Notes: generated by a model from the letters alone, not told the origin. Shown: positions 1 to 12,689, numbered from the stretch's first letter. The stretch is 64,000 nucleotides of DNA from Rhodanobacter glycinis (GCF_900114325.1 NZ_FOSR01000007.1:124001-188000), one strand, 5' to 3'. Program-made: numbers and translations.

Positions 1-283
1 CGTGAAGGAATCCGATCGGCTCGCCACCATGGCGACGGGTTTGCGAACCTTGGGCGCGCAGATCGAGGAAACACCCGATGGCGCGATCATCGAAGGCGGT
101 GCGCTGACCGGGGGCACGGTGGAAAGCCTCACCGATCACCGTATCGCGATGAGCTTCGCGGTGGCCGGGCTGGTGGCTGGCGGGGCGGTGCGAATCAATG
201 AGTGCCGCCATGTGGCCACTTCATTTCCCGGCTTCATGGATCTGGCCAACGGCTGCGGATTTGCGCTGGGCGTCGCGGACTGA
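1..283 (+). CDS. aroA: 3-phosphoshikimate 1-carboxyvinyltransferase (EPSP synthase), C-terminal part
   Basis: C-terminal end of the shikimate-pathway enzyme that joins phosphoenolpyruvate to shikimate-3-phosphate. The gene begins before the window, so only about 93 residues are visible, read from base 2. The opening KESDRLA segment and the later TDHRIAMSFAVAG and VATSFPGF segments are characteristic of the EPSP synthase C-terminal lobe; the Lys and Arg of KESDR contact phosphoenolpyruvate in the family. The reading frame is intact to its stop. kdsB follows after 160 bp. The identification is firm; the missing N terminus is only a consequence of the window edge. Confidence 0.93.
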   Translation, partial: VKESDRLATMATGLRTLGAQIEETPDGAIIEGGALTGGTVESLTDHRIAMSFAVAGLVAGGAVRINECRHVATSFPGFMDLANGCGFALGVAD

Positions 284-443
284 CAATCGGTGCGGCTGGC
301 ATGCGGCGGGTTGCACCATGCGACGCTTGAGCCTCTTTCCCGCCGGGAGATGGGTGAGGCTTCGGGCTTGCGATGGTTTGCGCTCCTGCGGCCGGCAGTG
401 GCAATTGGGTTAAAGTCGCAGCCAGTTTCTGCCCGAGCCCATC

Positions 444-1217
444 ATGTCTACCGTTCCGCCGTTCATCGTCGCCATTCCCGCCCGTTACGGTTCCACCCGG
501 CTGCCGGCCAAGCCGTTGCGCGAGATCGGTGGTGTGCCGATGGTGGTTCGCGTGGCGCAGCGTGCCTTGCAGGCCGGTGCCATGCAGGTGGTGGTGGCGG
601 TCGACGACGCGCGCATCGCCGAGGCACTGGACGGACAGGGCGTGCAGGTGTGCATGACCCGGGCCGACCATGCCTCAGGCAGTGATCGTCTGGCCGAATG
701 CGCAGCTCAATGTGGCTGGCCCGACGACGCTATCGTGGTGAACCTGCAAGGCGATGAGCCGTTTGCGCCGGCCGCCGGGATTCGTGAGGTGGCGCGGGCC
801 CTGGCCGAGGACGATGCGCCGATGGCCACGCTGGCCACGCCAATCACCGATGCGCACGAGTTGTTCGATCCGAACGTGGTGAAGCTGGTGCGCGGGGGCA
901 ATGGTCGGGCGCTGTATTTCAGCCGGGCACCGTTGCCGTGGGCGCGCGATGCGTTTGCCGCAGACCGAGATGCCTTGCCGATCGGTATGCCGTTTCTGCG
1001 CCATATCGGCATCTATGCCTATCGCGCAGGTTTCCTCGGCCAGTACGCGCAGTTGCCGCGCACGCCACTGGAACAGGCGGAATCGCTGGAGCAATTGCGC
1101 GTGCTCGAACACGGACACGCGATCGCCGTGCGGTTGACGCCGGAACCGTTTCCGCCAGGTATCGATACCGAATCCGATCTGGAACGCGCCGAGCGCTGGT
1201 TGCAGTCCGCGGGCTGA
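444..1217 (+). CDS. kdsB: 3-deoxy-manno-octulosonate cytidylyltransferase
   Basis: CMP-KDO synthetase: it activates KDO with CTP for lipopolysaccharide inner-core synthesis in the cytoplasm. The protein has 257 residues, close to the usual 245-255. The N terminus carries the nucleotide-binding signature [15 protein letters not shown] (residues 11-25). Downstream are NLQGDEPF (around 100) and the [12 protein letters not shown] segment near the C terminus, all family hallmarks. The ATG at 444 is the first methionine ahead of the conserved [15 protein letters not shown] start and gives a family-sized protein. The gene lies between aroA and uvrC on the same strand. Its presence supports a Gram-negative host with KDO-type LPS. 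Confidence 0.96.
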   Translation: MSTVPPFIVAIPARYGSTRLPAKPLREIGGVPMVVRVAQRALQAGAMQVVVAVDDARIAEALDGQGVQVCMTRADHASGSDRLAECAAQCGWPDDAIVVNLQGDEPFAPAAGIREVARALAEDDAPMATLATPITDAHELFDPNVVKLVRGGNGRALYFSRAPLPWARDAFAADRDALPIGMPFLRHIGIYAYRAGFLGQYAQLPRTPLEQAESLEQLRVLEHGHAIAVRLTPEPFPPGIDTESDLERAERWLQSAG

Positions 1218-1222
1218 GAGCC

Positions 1223-1381
1223 TCAGCGGCGCCGGCGCAGCAGCGCGATAAAGGCGCTGGCCAGCCCCAGCCCCATGGCCAGGCCGATGCCCGCGCCCCA
1301 GAGTGCGCCGCGATCGCCCCAGAACACGGAGCCGATCACGACACCGAGCACGAACAGGATGGGAATGGGCAGGCAACCCAT
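1223..1381 (-). CDS. small membrane protein of unknown function
   Basis: Predicted protein of 52 residues with two hydrophobic stretches (about residues 4-20 and 27-45) separated by a short polar loop, and a positively charged LLRRRR tail, as expected of a two-pass inner-membrane protein with a cytoplasmic C terminus. I chose the ATG at 1381 because GGAGA lies 7 bases upstream of it; a longer reading up to 1465 starts at a non-ATG codon and has no such site. It converges with kdsB, with only 5 bp between the stops, and is divergent from uvrC. No family is recognised and no function is assigned. Confidence 0.55.
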   Translation of the reverse strand: MGCLPIPILFVLGVVIGSVFWGDRGALWGAGIGLAMGLGLASAFIALLRRRR

Positions 1382-1467
1382 GCGGCGGTCTCCGGCGGTG
1401 GTCAGGCAGGGCATGATAACGGTGCCGGACGCACGAATCGCAGGCCGGGACCAGATAGAATCCACGC

Positions 1468-3309
1468 ATGCAGCCTACATCGCCGCAGGCCTTCGATGGC
1501 AAGGCCTTCGTCCACACCCTGACTACCTCGCCCGGCGTCTACCGTTACTTCGATGCGGAGGACGAGCTGCTGTACGTGGGCAAGGCCGGCAACCTGAAGA
1601 AGCGTGTCGGCAGCTACTTCCTGAAACCACGGATGGAGCCGCGCATTGCCGCGATGGTGGCGCAGATCGCGCGCGCCGAGATCACCGTGACGCGCACCGA
1701 GGGCGAGGCGCTGCTGCTGGAATCGCAGCTGATCAAGTCGCTCAAGCCGCGTTACAACATCCTGCTGCGCGACGACAAGAGCTATCCCTACATCTACCTG
1801 TCCGGTGGCGAGGACTATCCGCGGCTGGCCTTCCATCGTGGCGCGAAGAATCTTCCCGGGCGCTATTTCGGGCCTTACCCGAGCACGTTCGCGGTGCGTG
1901 AAAGCCTCAGCCTGATGCAGAAGCTGTTCAAGGTGCGCCAGTGCGAGGACAGCTATTTCCGCAACCGCTCACGGCCATGCCTGCAGCATCAGATCGGCCG
2001 CTGTACCGCGCCATGCGTTGCGCTGATTTCGGTGGAGGATTACCGCCGCGACGTGCGCCATGCCGAGATGTTTCTGGAAGGGCGCAGCAGTGCGGTGATC
2101 GACGAGCTGGCTGCCGGGATGGAGCAGGCCAGTCGGGCATTGCAGTTCGAACGCGCGGCCGCGTTGCGCGACCAGGTGGCGGCCTTGCGCCAGTTGCAGG
2201 CGCAGCACCACGTGCAGGGTGCCAGTGCCGACATGGACGTGATCGCCTGCCGCATCGAGTCGGGCATGGCTTGCGTCAGCGTGCTGTTCTTCCGCGACGG
2301 CATCAGTCTTGGCACGCGCGATTTCTTCCCGCGCCTGCCGCTGGATGCCGAGCCGGGCGATGTGCTGACGCAGTTCATCGCGCAGTACTACCTGGAGCGT
2401 CCGGTGCCACGCGAGCTGATTCTTGGCGAGGCCCTCGCCGATCAGGAGATTCTCGCCGAGCTGCTGGCGCAGCATGCCGGGCACGCGGTGGAGCTGAAGA
2501 CCCGCGTGCGTGGCGAACGCGCGCGTTTCCTGCAGATGGCCGAGCGCAACGCGCAGGCCTCGCTGACCCAGCGACTGGCCAGCCGGCAGACGCTGGGAAC
2601 GCGTTTCGAGGATTTGCAGAAACTGCTCGGGTTGCCCGAGCCGCCGCGACGGCTGGAATGTTTCGACATCAGCCACACGCGTGGCGAACTGACTGTGGCC
2701 TCGTGCGTGGTGTTCGGTCCGGAAGGCCCGGAAAAATCCCATTACCGTCGATTCAACATCGACGGCATCACGCCCGGCGACGATTATGCCGCCATGCACC
2801 AGGCGCTGACGCGGCGCTTCCGCAAAGTGGCTGAAGGCGAGGGCGCGCGCCCCGACGTGCTGCTGATCGACGGCGGCGATGGGCAGGTGGCGCAGGCGCT
2901 GGACGTGCTGAAGGGCCTGGGTGTCGAAAGGATCCATGTGGTCGGCGTGGCCAAGGGGCCGGCCCGACGCGCCGGCGAAGAGACCCTGATCCTGGCCGAC
3001 CGGCCGCCGGGCAGCCCCGGCCGCGAGATCCATCCCGGGCCGGCGTCGCCCGCGCTGCATCTGGTGGCGGCCGTGCGCGACGAGTCGCACCGCTTCGCCA
3101 TCAGTGGTCATCGCAAACGACGCGAGAAGGCGCGCGAACGCAGCGTGCTGGAAGACGTGCCCGGCGTCGGCGCGCGCCGCCGTTCCGCGTTGCTGCGAAC
3201 CTTCGGTGGCCTGGCTGGCGTGGAGGCGGCAGGCGTGGAAGAGTTGATGCGGGTGAAAGGCATCGACCGCGGCCTGGCCGAACGCATTTACGCGGCGTTG
3301 CACGGCTGA
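1468..3309 (+). CDS. uvrC: excinuclease ABC subunit C
   Basis: The nuclease subunit of nucleotide-excision repair, which makes both incisions around a UvrB-bound lesion. The protein has 613 residues, normal for UvrC. The GIY-YIG nuclease domain occupies about residues 15-95 (SPGVYRYF, LLYVGKAGNLKKRV, with the Glu in the TEGEALLLE segment). A Cys-rich stretch (CEDSYFRNRSRPCLQHQIGRCTAPC split around 155-185) and a UVR coiled-coil segment that binds UvrB follow. The RNase-H-like half shows the DISHTRGE and LLIDGGDGQV acidic motifs (around 400-480), and tandem helix-hairpin-helix motifs close the protein (DVPGVGARRRSALL). pgsA follows on the same strand after 69 bp, as is common in proteobacteria. 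Confidence 0.97.
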   Translation: MQPTSPQAFDGKAFVHTLTTSPGVYRYFDAEDELLYVGKAGNLKKRVGSYFLKPRMEPRIAAMVAQIARAEITVTRTEGEALLLESQLIKSLKPRYNILLRDDKSYPYIYLSGGEDYPRLAFHRGAKNLPGRYFGPYPSTFAVRESLSLMQKLFKVRQCEDSYFRNRSRPCLQHQIGRCTAPCVALISVEDYRRDVRHAEMFLEGRSSAVIDELAAGMEQASRALQFERAAALRDQVAALRQLQAQHHVQGASADMDVIACRIESGMACVSVLFFRDGISLGTRDFFPRLPLDAEPGDVLTQFIAQYYLERPVPRELILGEALADQEILAELLAQHAGHAVELKTRVRGERARFLQMAERNAQASLTQRLASRQTLGTRFEDLQKLLGLPEPPRRLECFDISHTRGELTVASCVVFGPEGPEKSHYRRFNIDGITPGDDYAAMHQALTRRFRKVAEGEGARPDVLLIDGGDGQVAQALDVLKGLGVERIHVVGVAKGPARRAGEETLILADRPPGSPGREIHPGPASPALHLVAAVRDESHRFAISGHRKRREKARERSVLEDVPGVGARRRSALLRTFGGLAGVEAAGVEELMRVKGIDRGLAERIYAALHG

Positions 3310-3378
3310 GCGGCATATTGCGCGGGCAGCCCACTTGCAAACCATGCGACACTGGGCCCAGAAATCCGGAAGCGAGCC

Positions 3379-3975
3379 ATGCGCATCAATTTACCCACCT
3401 GGTTGACCCTGTTCCGCGTGGCGCTGCTGCCGGTGATGGTGGTCGTTTTCTACCTGCCGTTCCGGGGGCACAACATCACCGCGGCGATCGTGTTCGTGCT
3501 GGCCGCCGTCACCGATTGGCTGGACGGCTATCTGGCTCGCCGCATGAATCTCACTTCAGCCTTCGGTGCCTTCCTGGACCCGGTGGCCGACAAGCTGATG
3601 GTGGCGGTGACGCTGTTCCTGCTGGTGGAGGCGCATCGCCCCGGTTGGTCAAGCATCCTGATGGCAGTGACTGCGGCGATCATCGTCGGTCGCGAGATCA
3701 GCGTATCGGCGTTGCGCGAGTGGATGGCCGAGATCGGCATGCGTGCCACGGTCAAGGTGGCCTTCATCGGCAAGCTGAAGACGGTGATGCAGATGGTGGC
3801 GCTGGTGGTGCTGATCGTGCAGCACGAAAAGGAAGCCAAGCTGCTCAGCCTGTACAACATCGGCGAATGGCTGCTGGTGATCGCCGGCGTGCTGACGATC
3901 TGGTCGGGCCTGACCTACCTGCGTGCAGCGTGGCCCAGCCTGCAGGATCGCGGGACGAACGATCCCTCCGAATGA
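3379..3975 (+). CDS. pgsA: CDP-diacylglycerol-glycerol-3-phosphate 3-phosphatidyltransferase
   Basis: Phosphatidylglycerophosphate synthase, an integral inner-membrane enzyme that commits CDP-diacylglycerol to phosphatidylglycerol and cardiolipin. The 198-residue protein contains the full CDP-alcohol phosphotransferase signature, beginning DWLDGYLAR (about residues 47-55) and ending with FLDPVADK (about 65-72); its aspartates coordinate the metal and nucleotide. Several hydrophobic helices follow. The start at 3379 gives the usual MRINLPTWLTLFRV N terminus, with AAGCGAG just upstream. It lies immediately downstream of uvrC and upstream of the tRNA genes. Confidence 0.96.
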   Translation: MRINLPTWLTLFRVALLPVMVVVFYLPFRGHNITAAIVFVLAAVTDWLDGYLARRMNLTSAFGAFLDPVADKLMVAVTLFLLVEAHRPGWSSILMAVTAAIIVGREISVSALREWMAEIGMRATVKVAFIGKLKTVMQMVALVVLIVQHEKEAKLLSLYNIGEWLLVIAGVLTIWSGLTYLRAAWPSLQDRGTNDPSE

Positions 3976-3995
3976 ATGATGCGCGACGCGTGGGC

Positions 3996-4023
3996 TTGAC
4001 GATCCGGTTCCACGTATTAGAAT
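3996..4023 (+). promoter_or_regulatory. sigma70-type promoter of the first tRNA-Gly
   Basis: TTGACG (3996-4001), a 16-base spacer and TAGAAT (4018-4023) match the -35 and -10 boxes closely. The expected start site near 4030 leaves a short leader before the mature tRNA 5' end at 4037. It lies just after the pgsA stop, so the tRNA can be expressed independently of pgsA. Confidence 0.65.
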
Positions 4024-4036
4024 GCGCGCCTCCGAT

Positions 4037-4112
<76 letters not shown>

Positions 4113-4328
4113 GATTTCGGATTGAAGCCCCGGCCTTGTGTCGGGGCTTCGCCGTTTGATGTGCGCGAGTTTGCATGGTGGAGAGTGTCTTTTTGCTTTT
4201 GCCGAGCCGCTGGGGAGACTTCTCGCGAGGGTGCCGGAGTGCCGATGCGAGCCGGAAGACAGTGGCGAAAGATCTCGCCGCGGGGGCTTCCCATCCGGCA
4301 TTCTTCTGCTAAGATAACGGGCTCCGAT

Positions 4329-4404
<76 letters not shown>

Positions 4405-4413
4405 GTTTTTCGC

Positions 4414-4440
4414 AAAACCTCGGCTTCCCGGGGTTTTGTT
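4414..4440 (+). terminator. likely terminator after tRNA-Gly copy 2
   Basis: AAAACCTCGG (4414-4423) pairs with the following CCGGGGTTTT (one G-T pair) ending at 4437, with a short loop, and T-rich sequence follows. It sits ten bases after the tRNA 3' end and before tRNA-Cys. Confidence 0.5.
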
Positions 4441-4483
4441 TTATCGGCGACTGTCATCGTCCTGATGATGGCTCGCACGCAAT

Positions 4484-4557
4484 GGCCAGGTGGCAGAGTG
4501 GTCATGCAGCGGACTGCAAATCCGCGTACGCCGGTTCGATTCCGACCCTGGCCTCCA
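4484..4557 (+). tRNA. tRNA-Cys (anticodon GCA)
   Basis: Seventy-four bases with acceptor stem GGCCAGG/CCTGGCC, anticodon loop ACTGCAAAT (GCA, cysteine), T arm CGGTTCGATTCCG and encoded CCA. It is the third tRNA gene of the local cluster, 79 bp after the second tRNA-Gly, on the same strand. Confidence 0.97.
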
Positions 4558-4568
4558 TTGCACATCGA

Positions 4569-4596
4569 ACAGCCGGCCTTGTCCGGCTGTTTTTTT
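4569..4596 (+). terminator. rho-independent terminator of the tRNA cluster
   Basis: Perfect 8-bp stem ACAGCCGG (4569-4576) with CCGGCTGT (4583-4590), a 6-base loop and a run of seven T residues (4590-4596). It lies 11 bases after tRNA-Cys and separates the tRNA cluster from the convergent antiporter genes. Confidence 0.85.
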
Positions 4597-4638
4597 GTCT
4601 TGCGCAAACGGAGCGCCGAGGCTCCCCCCCCTTTTCGG

Positions 4639-5850
4639 TTACTGGCCGGATTCTCGTGCGGAGTCCGCAGAGGCATCGGCCGGCGCGGCGTGGCGCAGCA
4701 GCCACGCCAGTATCGGCGGCGTCACCATCGCGGTGAGCAGGGACATCGCCACGATGATCGCGTAGATGCGGTCGCTGAAGACACCGGCGGCCAGGCCGAG
4801 GCTGGCGATCACCACGCCCACTTCGCCACGCGGCACCATGCCGAAGCCGACGATGGTGGCGCTGCGCTTGCCCAGCGAGAGTGCGCCGAGGAAGCCGCCG
4901 GCCAGCTTGGAGGCGATCGCGACAAGGGTGACCACCAGCAGCATCAACAAGGCTTGGCCGCTGGCCAGTTCGGCCAGGTTGATCTTGGCGCCGGTGATGA
5001 CGAAGAAGAACGGGGTGAGGAACGCCAGCAACGGCAGCGTCTTGTGTTCGAGCTCGTCGCGCTGGCGTGTTTCCGAAGCGATCATGCCGGCGAGGAAAGC
5101 GCCGATGATCGCCGCCAGGCCGAAGCGGGTCGACAACCAGGCCAGGCCCAGGCAGAGGGCCAGCACCAGGGTCAGCGCCGAATGCGGGCTGATCGGCGCT
5201 TCCAGCCAGCCCGACTGGCGCCGCATCACCTTGGTTCCGCCCCAGCCGATGACGGCGACGAAGCCGATGGCGCCGCCCAGGGTCAACAACAGCGAATACA
5301 CGTCCAGCGAGCCGCCGCCCTGCAGCGAGGAGACCACGCCGAGCAGCAGCATGGCGAGGATGTCGTCGATCACGGCGGCCCCCAGGATGACCCGGCTCTC
5401 GGTGCGCTGAAGCACGCCAAGCTCTTGCAGCACGCGAGCCGTGATGCCGGCCGAGGTGGCCACGAAGGCGGCCGCGACAAACAGCGACTTCACCCAGGCG
5501 AAGCCTTCGCCGTGCGCCCACAGTGCGCCGGCGCCGAAGGGCAGCAATACGCCGAGGACGCCGACCAGCACCGCGCTCTTGCCGACTTTCTTCAGGTCGT
5601 CGAGGCGGGTTTCCAGGCCCACCGAAAACAGCAGCAGCACCACGCCAAGCTCGGCCAGCACGTCCAGCGGCGACCCCGGGATGATTTGCGCGGGCTGCAG
5701 CCAGCCAAGGATCGACGGGCCGACGACGCAACCGGCGGCGATTTCCCCGACCACACCAGGCAGCTTCAGCCGTTGCGCGATCTCCGCGCCGATCTGTGCG
5801 GCGATGAAGATGATGAAGATGGTCAGCAGGATGTCACTGGCATGATGCAT
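4639..5850 (-). CDS. CPA2-family cation:proton antiporter (Kef/NapA type)
   Basis: Inner-membrane antiporter of 403 residues with about 12 hydrophobic helices and no C-terminal RCK/TrkA-N domain, so it is the NapA-like short form rather than a full KefB/KefC. The unwound-helix motif ATSAGITARVL lies at residues 131-141 and the ion-binding pair VIDD at 160-163 (two adjacent Asp, typical of electrogenic CPA2 exchangers). FFFVITGAKI and GMVPRGEVGVVI are later conserved motifs. It probably exchanges Na+ or K+ for H+. The start is 39 bp downstream of nhaD on the same strand, so the two are probably co-transcribed. The tail is polar and Ala-rich. The transported ion cannot be read from the sequence. 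Confidence 0.85.
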   Translation of the reverse strand: MHHASDILLTIFIIFIAAQIGAEIAQRLKLPGVVGEIAAGCVVGPSILGWLQPAQIIPGSPLDVLAELGVVLLLFSVGLETRLDDLKKVGKSAVLVGVLGVLLPFGAGALWAHGEGFAWVKSLFVAAAFVATSAGITARVLQELGVLQRTESRVILGAAVIDDILAMLLLGVVSSLQGGGSLDVYSLLLTLGGAIGFVAVIGWGGTKVMRRQSGWLEAPISPHSALTLVLALCLGLAWLSTRFGLAAIIGAFLAGMIASETRQRDELEHKTLPLLAFLTPFFFVITGAKINLAELASGQALLMLLVVTLVAIASKLAGGFLGALSLGKRSATIVGFGMVPRGEVGVVIASLGLAAGVFSDRIYAIIVAMSLLTAMVTPPILAWLLRHAAPADASADSARESGQ

Positions 5851-5889
5851 GGGACGGTGGCTCCGGTTTCCGTGCGGGGCAGGGCGGCG

Positions 5890-7284
5890 TCAATGGCCGC
5901 CGAACAGATGGGCGTTCATCCACAAGTGCAGGGCGATGCTGGCAACGTAGCCGAGTGCGATCGCCCAGCTCCAGCGCAGGTGTCGCATGAACGTGTACTG
6001 GCCGCGCGAGGCACCCATCAGGGCCACGCCGGCAGCCGAGCCGACCGACAACAGGCTGCCACCGACGCCGGCGGTCAGCGTGATCAGCAACCATTGGCCC
6101 TGGTCCATCGGCGGGTTCATTTTCAGCACGGCGAACATGATCGGGATGTTGTCCACGATCGCCGACAGCAGGCCCATGATCGAGTTGGCCGCGGTGAAAC
6201 CCAGGTTGCCGTACAGGTGCGTCGACGCCAGTTCCAGGTAGCCGAGCGCGGCCAGGCCGCCGACGCAGGCGAACACGCCATAGAAAAACAGCAAGGTGTC
6301 CCATTCGGCGTTGGCGATGATGCGGAAGATCGAATAGGTCTGCGGCTCCATGCCCTGGGCCAGCGCGTAGTGCCGCTGCCGGTAATCGATGCGGGTAGCC
6401 AGCAGGTTCAACAGCGCCAGTCCGGTCAGCATGCCGTAGGTGGCCGGCATGCCCAGCCATTGGCGGCCGATCACGGTGATGGCCACGGTCAGCGCGAACG
6501 TCAGGCAGATGCTGATGCCGCCGTGCTTGATCGGGCTGCTGCCCTCGGCGGGCTCGGGGCTGCCCTTGGGCAGGGCAAAGTTCATCGCCAGTGCGGGTAC
6601 CAGCCAGTTGACCAGGGCGGGCGCGAAGATATGGAAGAAATCGAAGAACTGCGCCTTGTTGGCCTGCCACACCATCAGCGTGGTGATGTCGCCGAAGGCG
6701 CTCCACGCGCCGCCAGCGTTGGCGGCTACCACCAGGTTGATCAGGGCCAGCGTGGTGAAGCGTCCATTGCCGGCGCCGACCGCGAGGATCACGGCGGACA
6801 TCACCAGTGCGGTGGTCAGGTTGTCCAGCATCGGCGACAGGGAGAATGCCAGCAAGCCGGTAATCCAGAACAACGAGCGATAACTGAAACGGCGCCGGGT
6901 CAACTGCGTGCGCAGGGCCTCGAACACGTTGCGCTCGCCCATCGCGGTGACGTAGGTCATCGCCACGACCAGGAAGAAGAAGATTTCCGAGTATTCGAGG
7001 AACATCGCATCGAAAGCCTGCTGGGCTTCGTGCGTACCGCCGGCACCCCCGGTCGTCCAGGCGATCAGCCCCCAGATCAGCGCGGCGGCAAGCACCACCG
7101 GCTTGGACTTGGCGAGATGAATGCGTTCCTCCAGTATCACGGCGACGTAGGCGAGCACGAACAACGCCAGCGCCAGCCAGCCGACCGGGTGCGAGGTCAG
7201 GTGGAAATTGACGTTGGCGCCGGTTTCGGACGCACACGCTGGCGTGCAGCCAAACAGCGCCGCCAGGGCGATCAGCCTTCGCAT
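5890..7284 (-). CDS. nhaD: sodium:proton antiporter, NhaD type
   Basis: Predicted protein of 464 residues with an N-terminal signal-like helix (MRRLIALAALFGCTPACA) followed by about 12 membrane spans; NhaD proteins with this arrangement extrude Na+ or Li+ in exchange for protons at alkaline pH. I placed the start at 7284 because AGGAG lies 6 bases upstream; a longer reading begins at 7422 without such a site and would precede the signal-like helix. Family features are HLAKSKPVV, MGERNVFEALRTQLTRR and LSPMLDNLTTALVM. It heads a two-gene unit with the CPA2 antiporter, pointing to a sodium/pH homeostasis function. Confidence 0.85.
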   Translation of the reverse strand: MRRLIALAALFGCTPACASETGANVNFHLTSHPVGWLALALFVLAYVAVILEERIHLAKSKPVVLAAALIWGLIAWTTGGAGGTHEAQQAFDAMFLEYSEIFFFLVVAMTYVTAMGERNVFEALRTQLTRRRFSYRSLFWITGLLAFSLSPMLDNLTTALVMSAVILAVGAGNGRFTTLALINLVVAANAGGAWSAFGDITTLMVWQANKAQFFDFFHIFAPALVNWLVPALAMNFALPKGSPEPAEGSSPIKHGGISICLTFALTVAITVIGRQWLGMPATYGMLTGLALLNLLATRIDYRQRHYALAQGMEPQTYSIFRIIANAEWDTLLFFYGVFACVGGLAALGYLELASTHLYGNLGFTAANSIMGLLSAIVDNIPIMFAVLKMNPPMDQGQWLLITLTAGVGGSLLSVGSAAGVALMGASRGQYTFMRHLRWSWAIALGYVASIALHLWMNAHLFGGH

Positions 7285-7623
7285 GAAAACTCCTCTGGAA
7301 CATGTTTCGGTGCAGCACACCGCACCGGAAAAGAGTAACAGTCCGCCAGCAACTACGGCAGCGCCATCCGTTCGCAGAGAGGTTTTTCGCGGCGTGGAAT
7401 GCACGAACCCAGCGCTCGCCACGGGTACTGTCCGACGGCATGTCGTGGCGCGGCCGGTCTGATACTTGCCGTGACAGCTTGTTTTTCACGCCGTGTCTGC
7501 GCAAAGTCGGGATAGTTTCATCTGACGCGGTCGCACCCCGGCCGCAACAAACCAGCCCTCACTATCGCGCCGGTGCGGTTTCGCCCCGGCGTGTGTGTTC
7601 GCGCGACCACCACAGGAATGACC

Positions 7624-8034
7624 ATGAGCCGCAAGCCCGCCATCACCGTTTCCCGCCTCGACCTCGATCGCATCGAGGCTTTGCTGGAGCGTCTGCCTGC
7701 CGCGCAGGCCGCGGGTTGTGCGGCGTTGCGCGATGAGCTGGACCGCGCCGAGGTGGTGGAGCCCAAGGACATGCCGAAGAACGTGGTGAGCATGAATTCC
7801 ACGGTCACGTTCAAGGACGACGCCAACGACGAGAAGCTGACCTTGACCCTGGTGTATCCGCAGGCAGCCGGCAAGCCCGGCACGGTGTCGATCCTGGCGC
7901 CGGTAGGCAGCGCCTTGCTGGGCCTGTCGAAAGGCAAGCGCATCGACTGGCCCACTCCCGATGGCAAGAAGCGCCGGCTGACCGTGCTGACCATCGATTA
8001 CCAGCCGGAGTCGGCCGGGGAATATCACCGCTGA
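7624..8034 (+). CDS. rnk: nucleoside diphosphate kinase regulator / GreA-like factor
   Basis: Protein of 136 residues with a short N-terminal coiled coil (about 10-45; LDRIEALLERLPA) and a C-terminal GreA/FKBP-like domain ending in WPTPDGKKRRLTVLTIDYQPE, the pattern of Rnk. Rnk binds RNA polymerase like the Gre factors but has a shorter coiled coil and influences nucleoside-diphosphate kinase levels. Two in-frame ATGs lie at 7618 and 7624; the second is preferred because AGGA sits six bases before it but directly against the first. It stands alone, divergent from nhaD, with a 214-bp repeat-containing gap before ligA. Confidence 0.85.
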   Translation: MSRKPAITVSRLDLDRIEALLERLPAAQAAGCAALRDELDRAEVVEPKDMPKNVVSMNSTVTFKDDANDEKLTLTLVYPQAAGKPGTVSILAPVGSALLGLSKGKRIDWPTPDGKKRRLTVLTIDYQPESAGEYHR

Positions 8035-8083
8035 GCCCAGTGTGGGTGCACGCACCGTACCCGAGGGGAACATCGAAAAATCT

Positions 8084-8169
8084 GCGTCACCCCGGCGAAG
8101 GCTGGGGGCCAGTGCCTTCAATACCTTGAAAAGCCGAGGCACTGGATTCCTGTCTTCGCAGGAATGACG
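8084..8169 (+). repeat. intergenic imperfect palindrome
   Basis: An 86-bp imperfect inverted repeat: its left arm, beginning GCGTCACCCCGGCGAAGGCT, is complementary to the right arm, ending CTTCGCAGGAATGACG. It lies between rnk and ligA. The right arm (GGATTCCTGTCTTCGCAGGAATGACGA, read in pieces) shares its end sequence with the palindrome at 14063-14169. Such hairpins are a dispersed family in xanthomonad-type genomes. Confidence 0.7.
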
Positions 8170-8239
8170 AGCAAAACAGGCTTGTTGGAGATTCCCGAAC
8201 GCAGGGTTGCAGGCACGCAGGCGGTGCGGCTGTCGCTAA

Positions 8240-11619
<3,380 letters not shown>

Positions 11620-11621
11620 GC

Positions 11622-11655
11622 CACGGCACGCGCCCGATGGGGGCCGCGTGCCGTG
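11622..11655. terminator. bidirectional terminator hairpin between epmA and aqpZ
   Basis: CACGGCACGCG (11622-11632) and CGCGTGCCGTG (11645-11655) form a perfect 11-bp stem with a 12-base loop. It occupies the 42-bp gap between two convergent genes, where a shared terminator is expected, although it has no T tract on either side. Confidence 0.6.
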
Positions 11656-11661
11656 CGGTGT

Positions 11662-12396
11662 TCAGGCGTGATCGCCCTTGATGTCCGGCAGCGTGGGCCG
11701 GTCGTTCCACAGGAAGCGGTAGATCAGCCCGCCGATGATGCCGCCGATGATCGGCATCACCCAGAAGAACCACAACTGGTGCACGGCCCAACCACCCTGG
11801 AACAGGGCCACGCCGGTCGAGCGCGCCGGGTTCACCGAAGTATTGGTGACCGGAATGCTGATCAGGTGGATCAGGGTCAGCGCCAGGCCGATCGCGATGC
11901 CGGCGAAGCCCACCGGCGCGCTCTGGTGCGTTGCGCCCATGATGATGAAGATGAAGAAGCCGGTCATCACCAGTTCGCATACCGCGGCGGCACCCATCGA
12001 ATAGCCGCCCGGCGAATGGGCGCCATAACCGTTCGAGGCAAAGCCACTGGCGGTGGCATCGAAGCCGAGCTTGCCCGAGGCGATCACGTAGAGCACTGCG
12101 GCGGCAAGGATGGCTCCGATCACCTGCGCGATGATGTACGGCACCACGTCCTTCAGCGGAAAGCGGCCGCCGGCGGCGAGGCCACAGGTTACTGCCGGGT
12201 TGATATGGCAGCCGGAAATGTGGCCGATGGCATAGCACATGGTCAGCAGGGTCAGGCCGAAGGCCAGTGCCACGCCGGCGAAGCCGATGCCGTATTGCGG
12301 GAATCCGGCGGCCAGCACGGCACTGCCGCAGCCGCCCAGGACCAGCCAGAAGGTGCCGAAGAACTCGGCCGTCATACGCTTGCCCAGATTGTGCAT
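11662..12396 (-). CDS. aqpZ: aquaporin Z
   Basis: Water channel of the inner membrane, 244 residues, six membrane spans and two half-helices carrying the NPA boxes: HINPAVT (about residues 63-69) and SVNPARS (about 187-193). The selectivity-filter pattern with His and Cys ([18 protein letters not shown]) is that of AqpZ rather than a glycerol facilitator. The start at 12396 is set by AAGGAG seven bases upstream; the frame stays open further but without a better site. It is monocistronic and convergent with epmA. Confidence 0.93.
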   Translation of the reverse strand: MHNLGKRMTAEFFGTFWLVLGGCGSAVLAAGFPQYGIGFAGVALAFGLTLLTMCYAIGHISGCHINPAVTCGLAAGGRFPLKDVVPYIIAQVIGAILAAAVLYVIASGKLGFDATASGFASNGYGAHSPGGYSMGAAAVCELVMTGFFIFIIMGATHQSAPVGFAGIAIGLALTLIHLISIPVTNTSVNPARSTGVALFQGGWAVHQLWFFWVMPIIGGIIGGLIYRFLWNDRPTLPDIKGDHA

Positions 12397-12689
12397 GGGG
12401 TACTCCTTGTCGGTTGCAGGTGGGTGAGGCGAATGCAGCACGGGAAGTGACTGCAGGCGTCATGCTTCGAAACACGCTGAAAACCAGATCGCGCGACGCT
12501 GTTGTTCCCCTTGAAACGTCGCCAGGCATGCACGTGGCCAACCCGCCGCGCCATGCCGTCCGCCGGAAATCCCGCCGGCAGGCGCAGCATCCGGCGATGG
12601 CGGCGCGATGTCCATAGGCATGATCCGCAATCCGGGCGATTTGCGCTAAGGTGCCGGCTCCCTCGTTCCGCCCCCGGAAAGGTCTGCCG

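Noticed and set aside
1969-3345. A 458-codon frame opposite uvrC
   Set aside because: Antisense to uvrC with no homology that I recognise, another GC-rich shadow.
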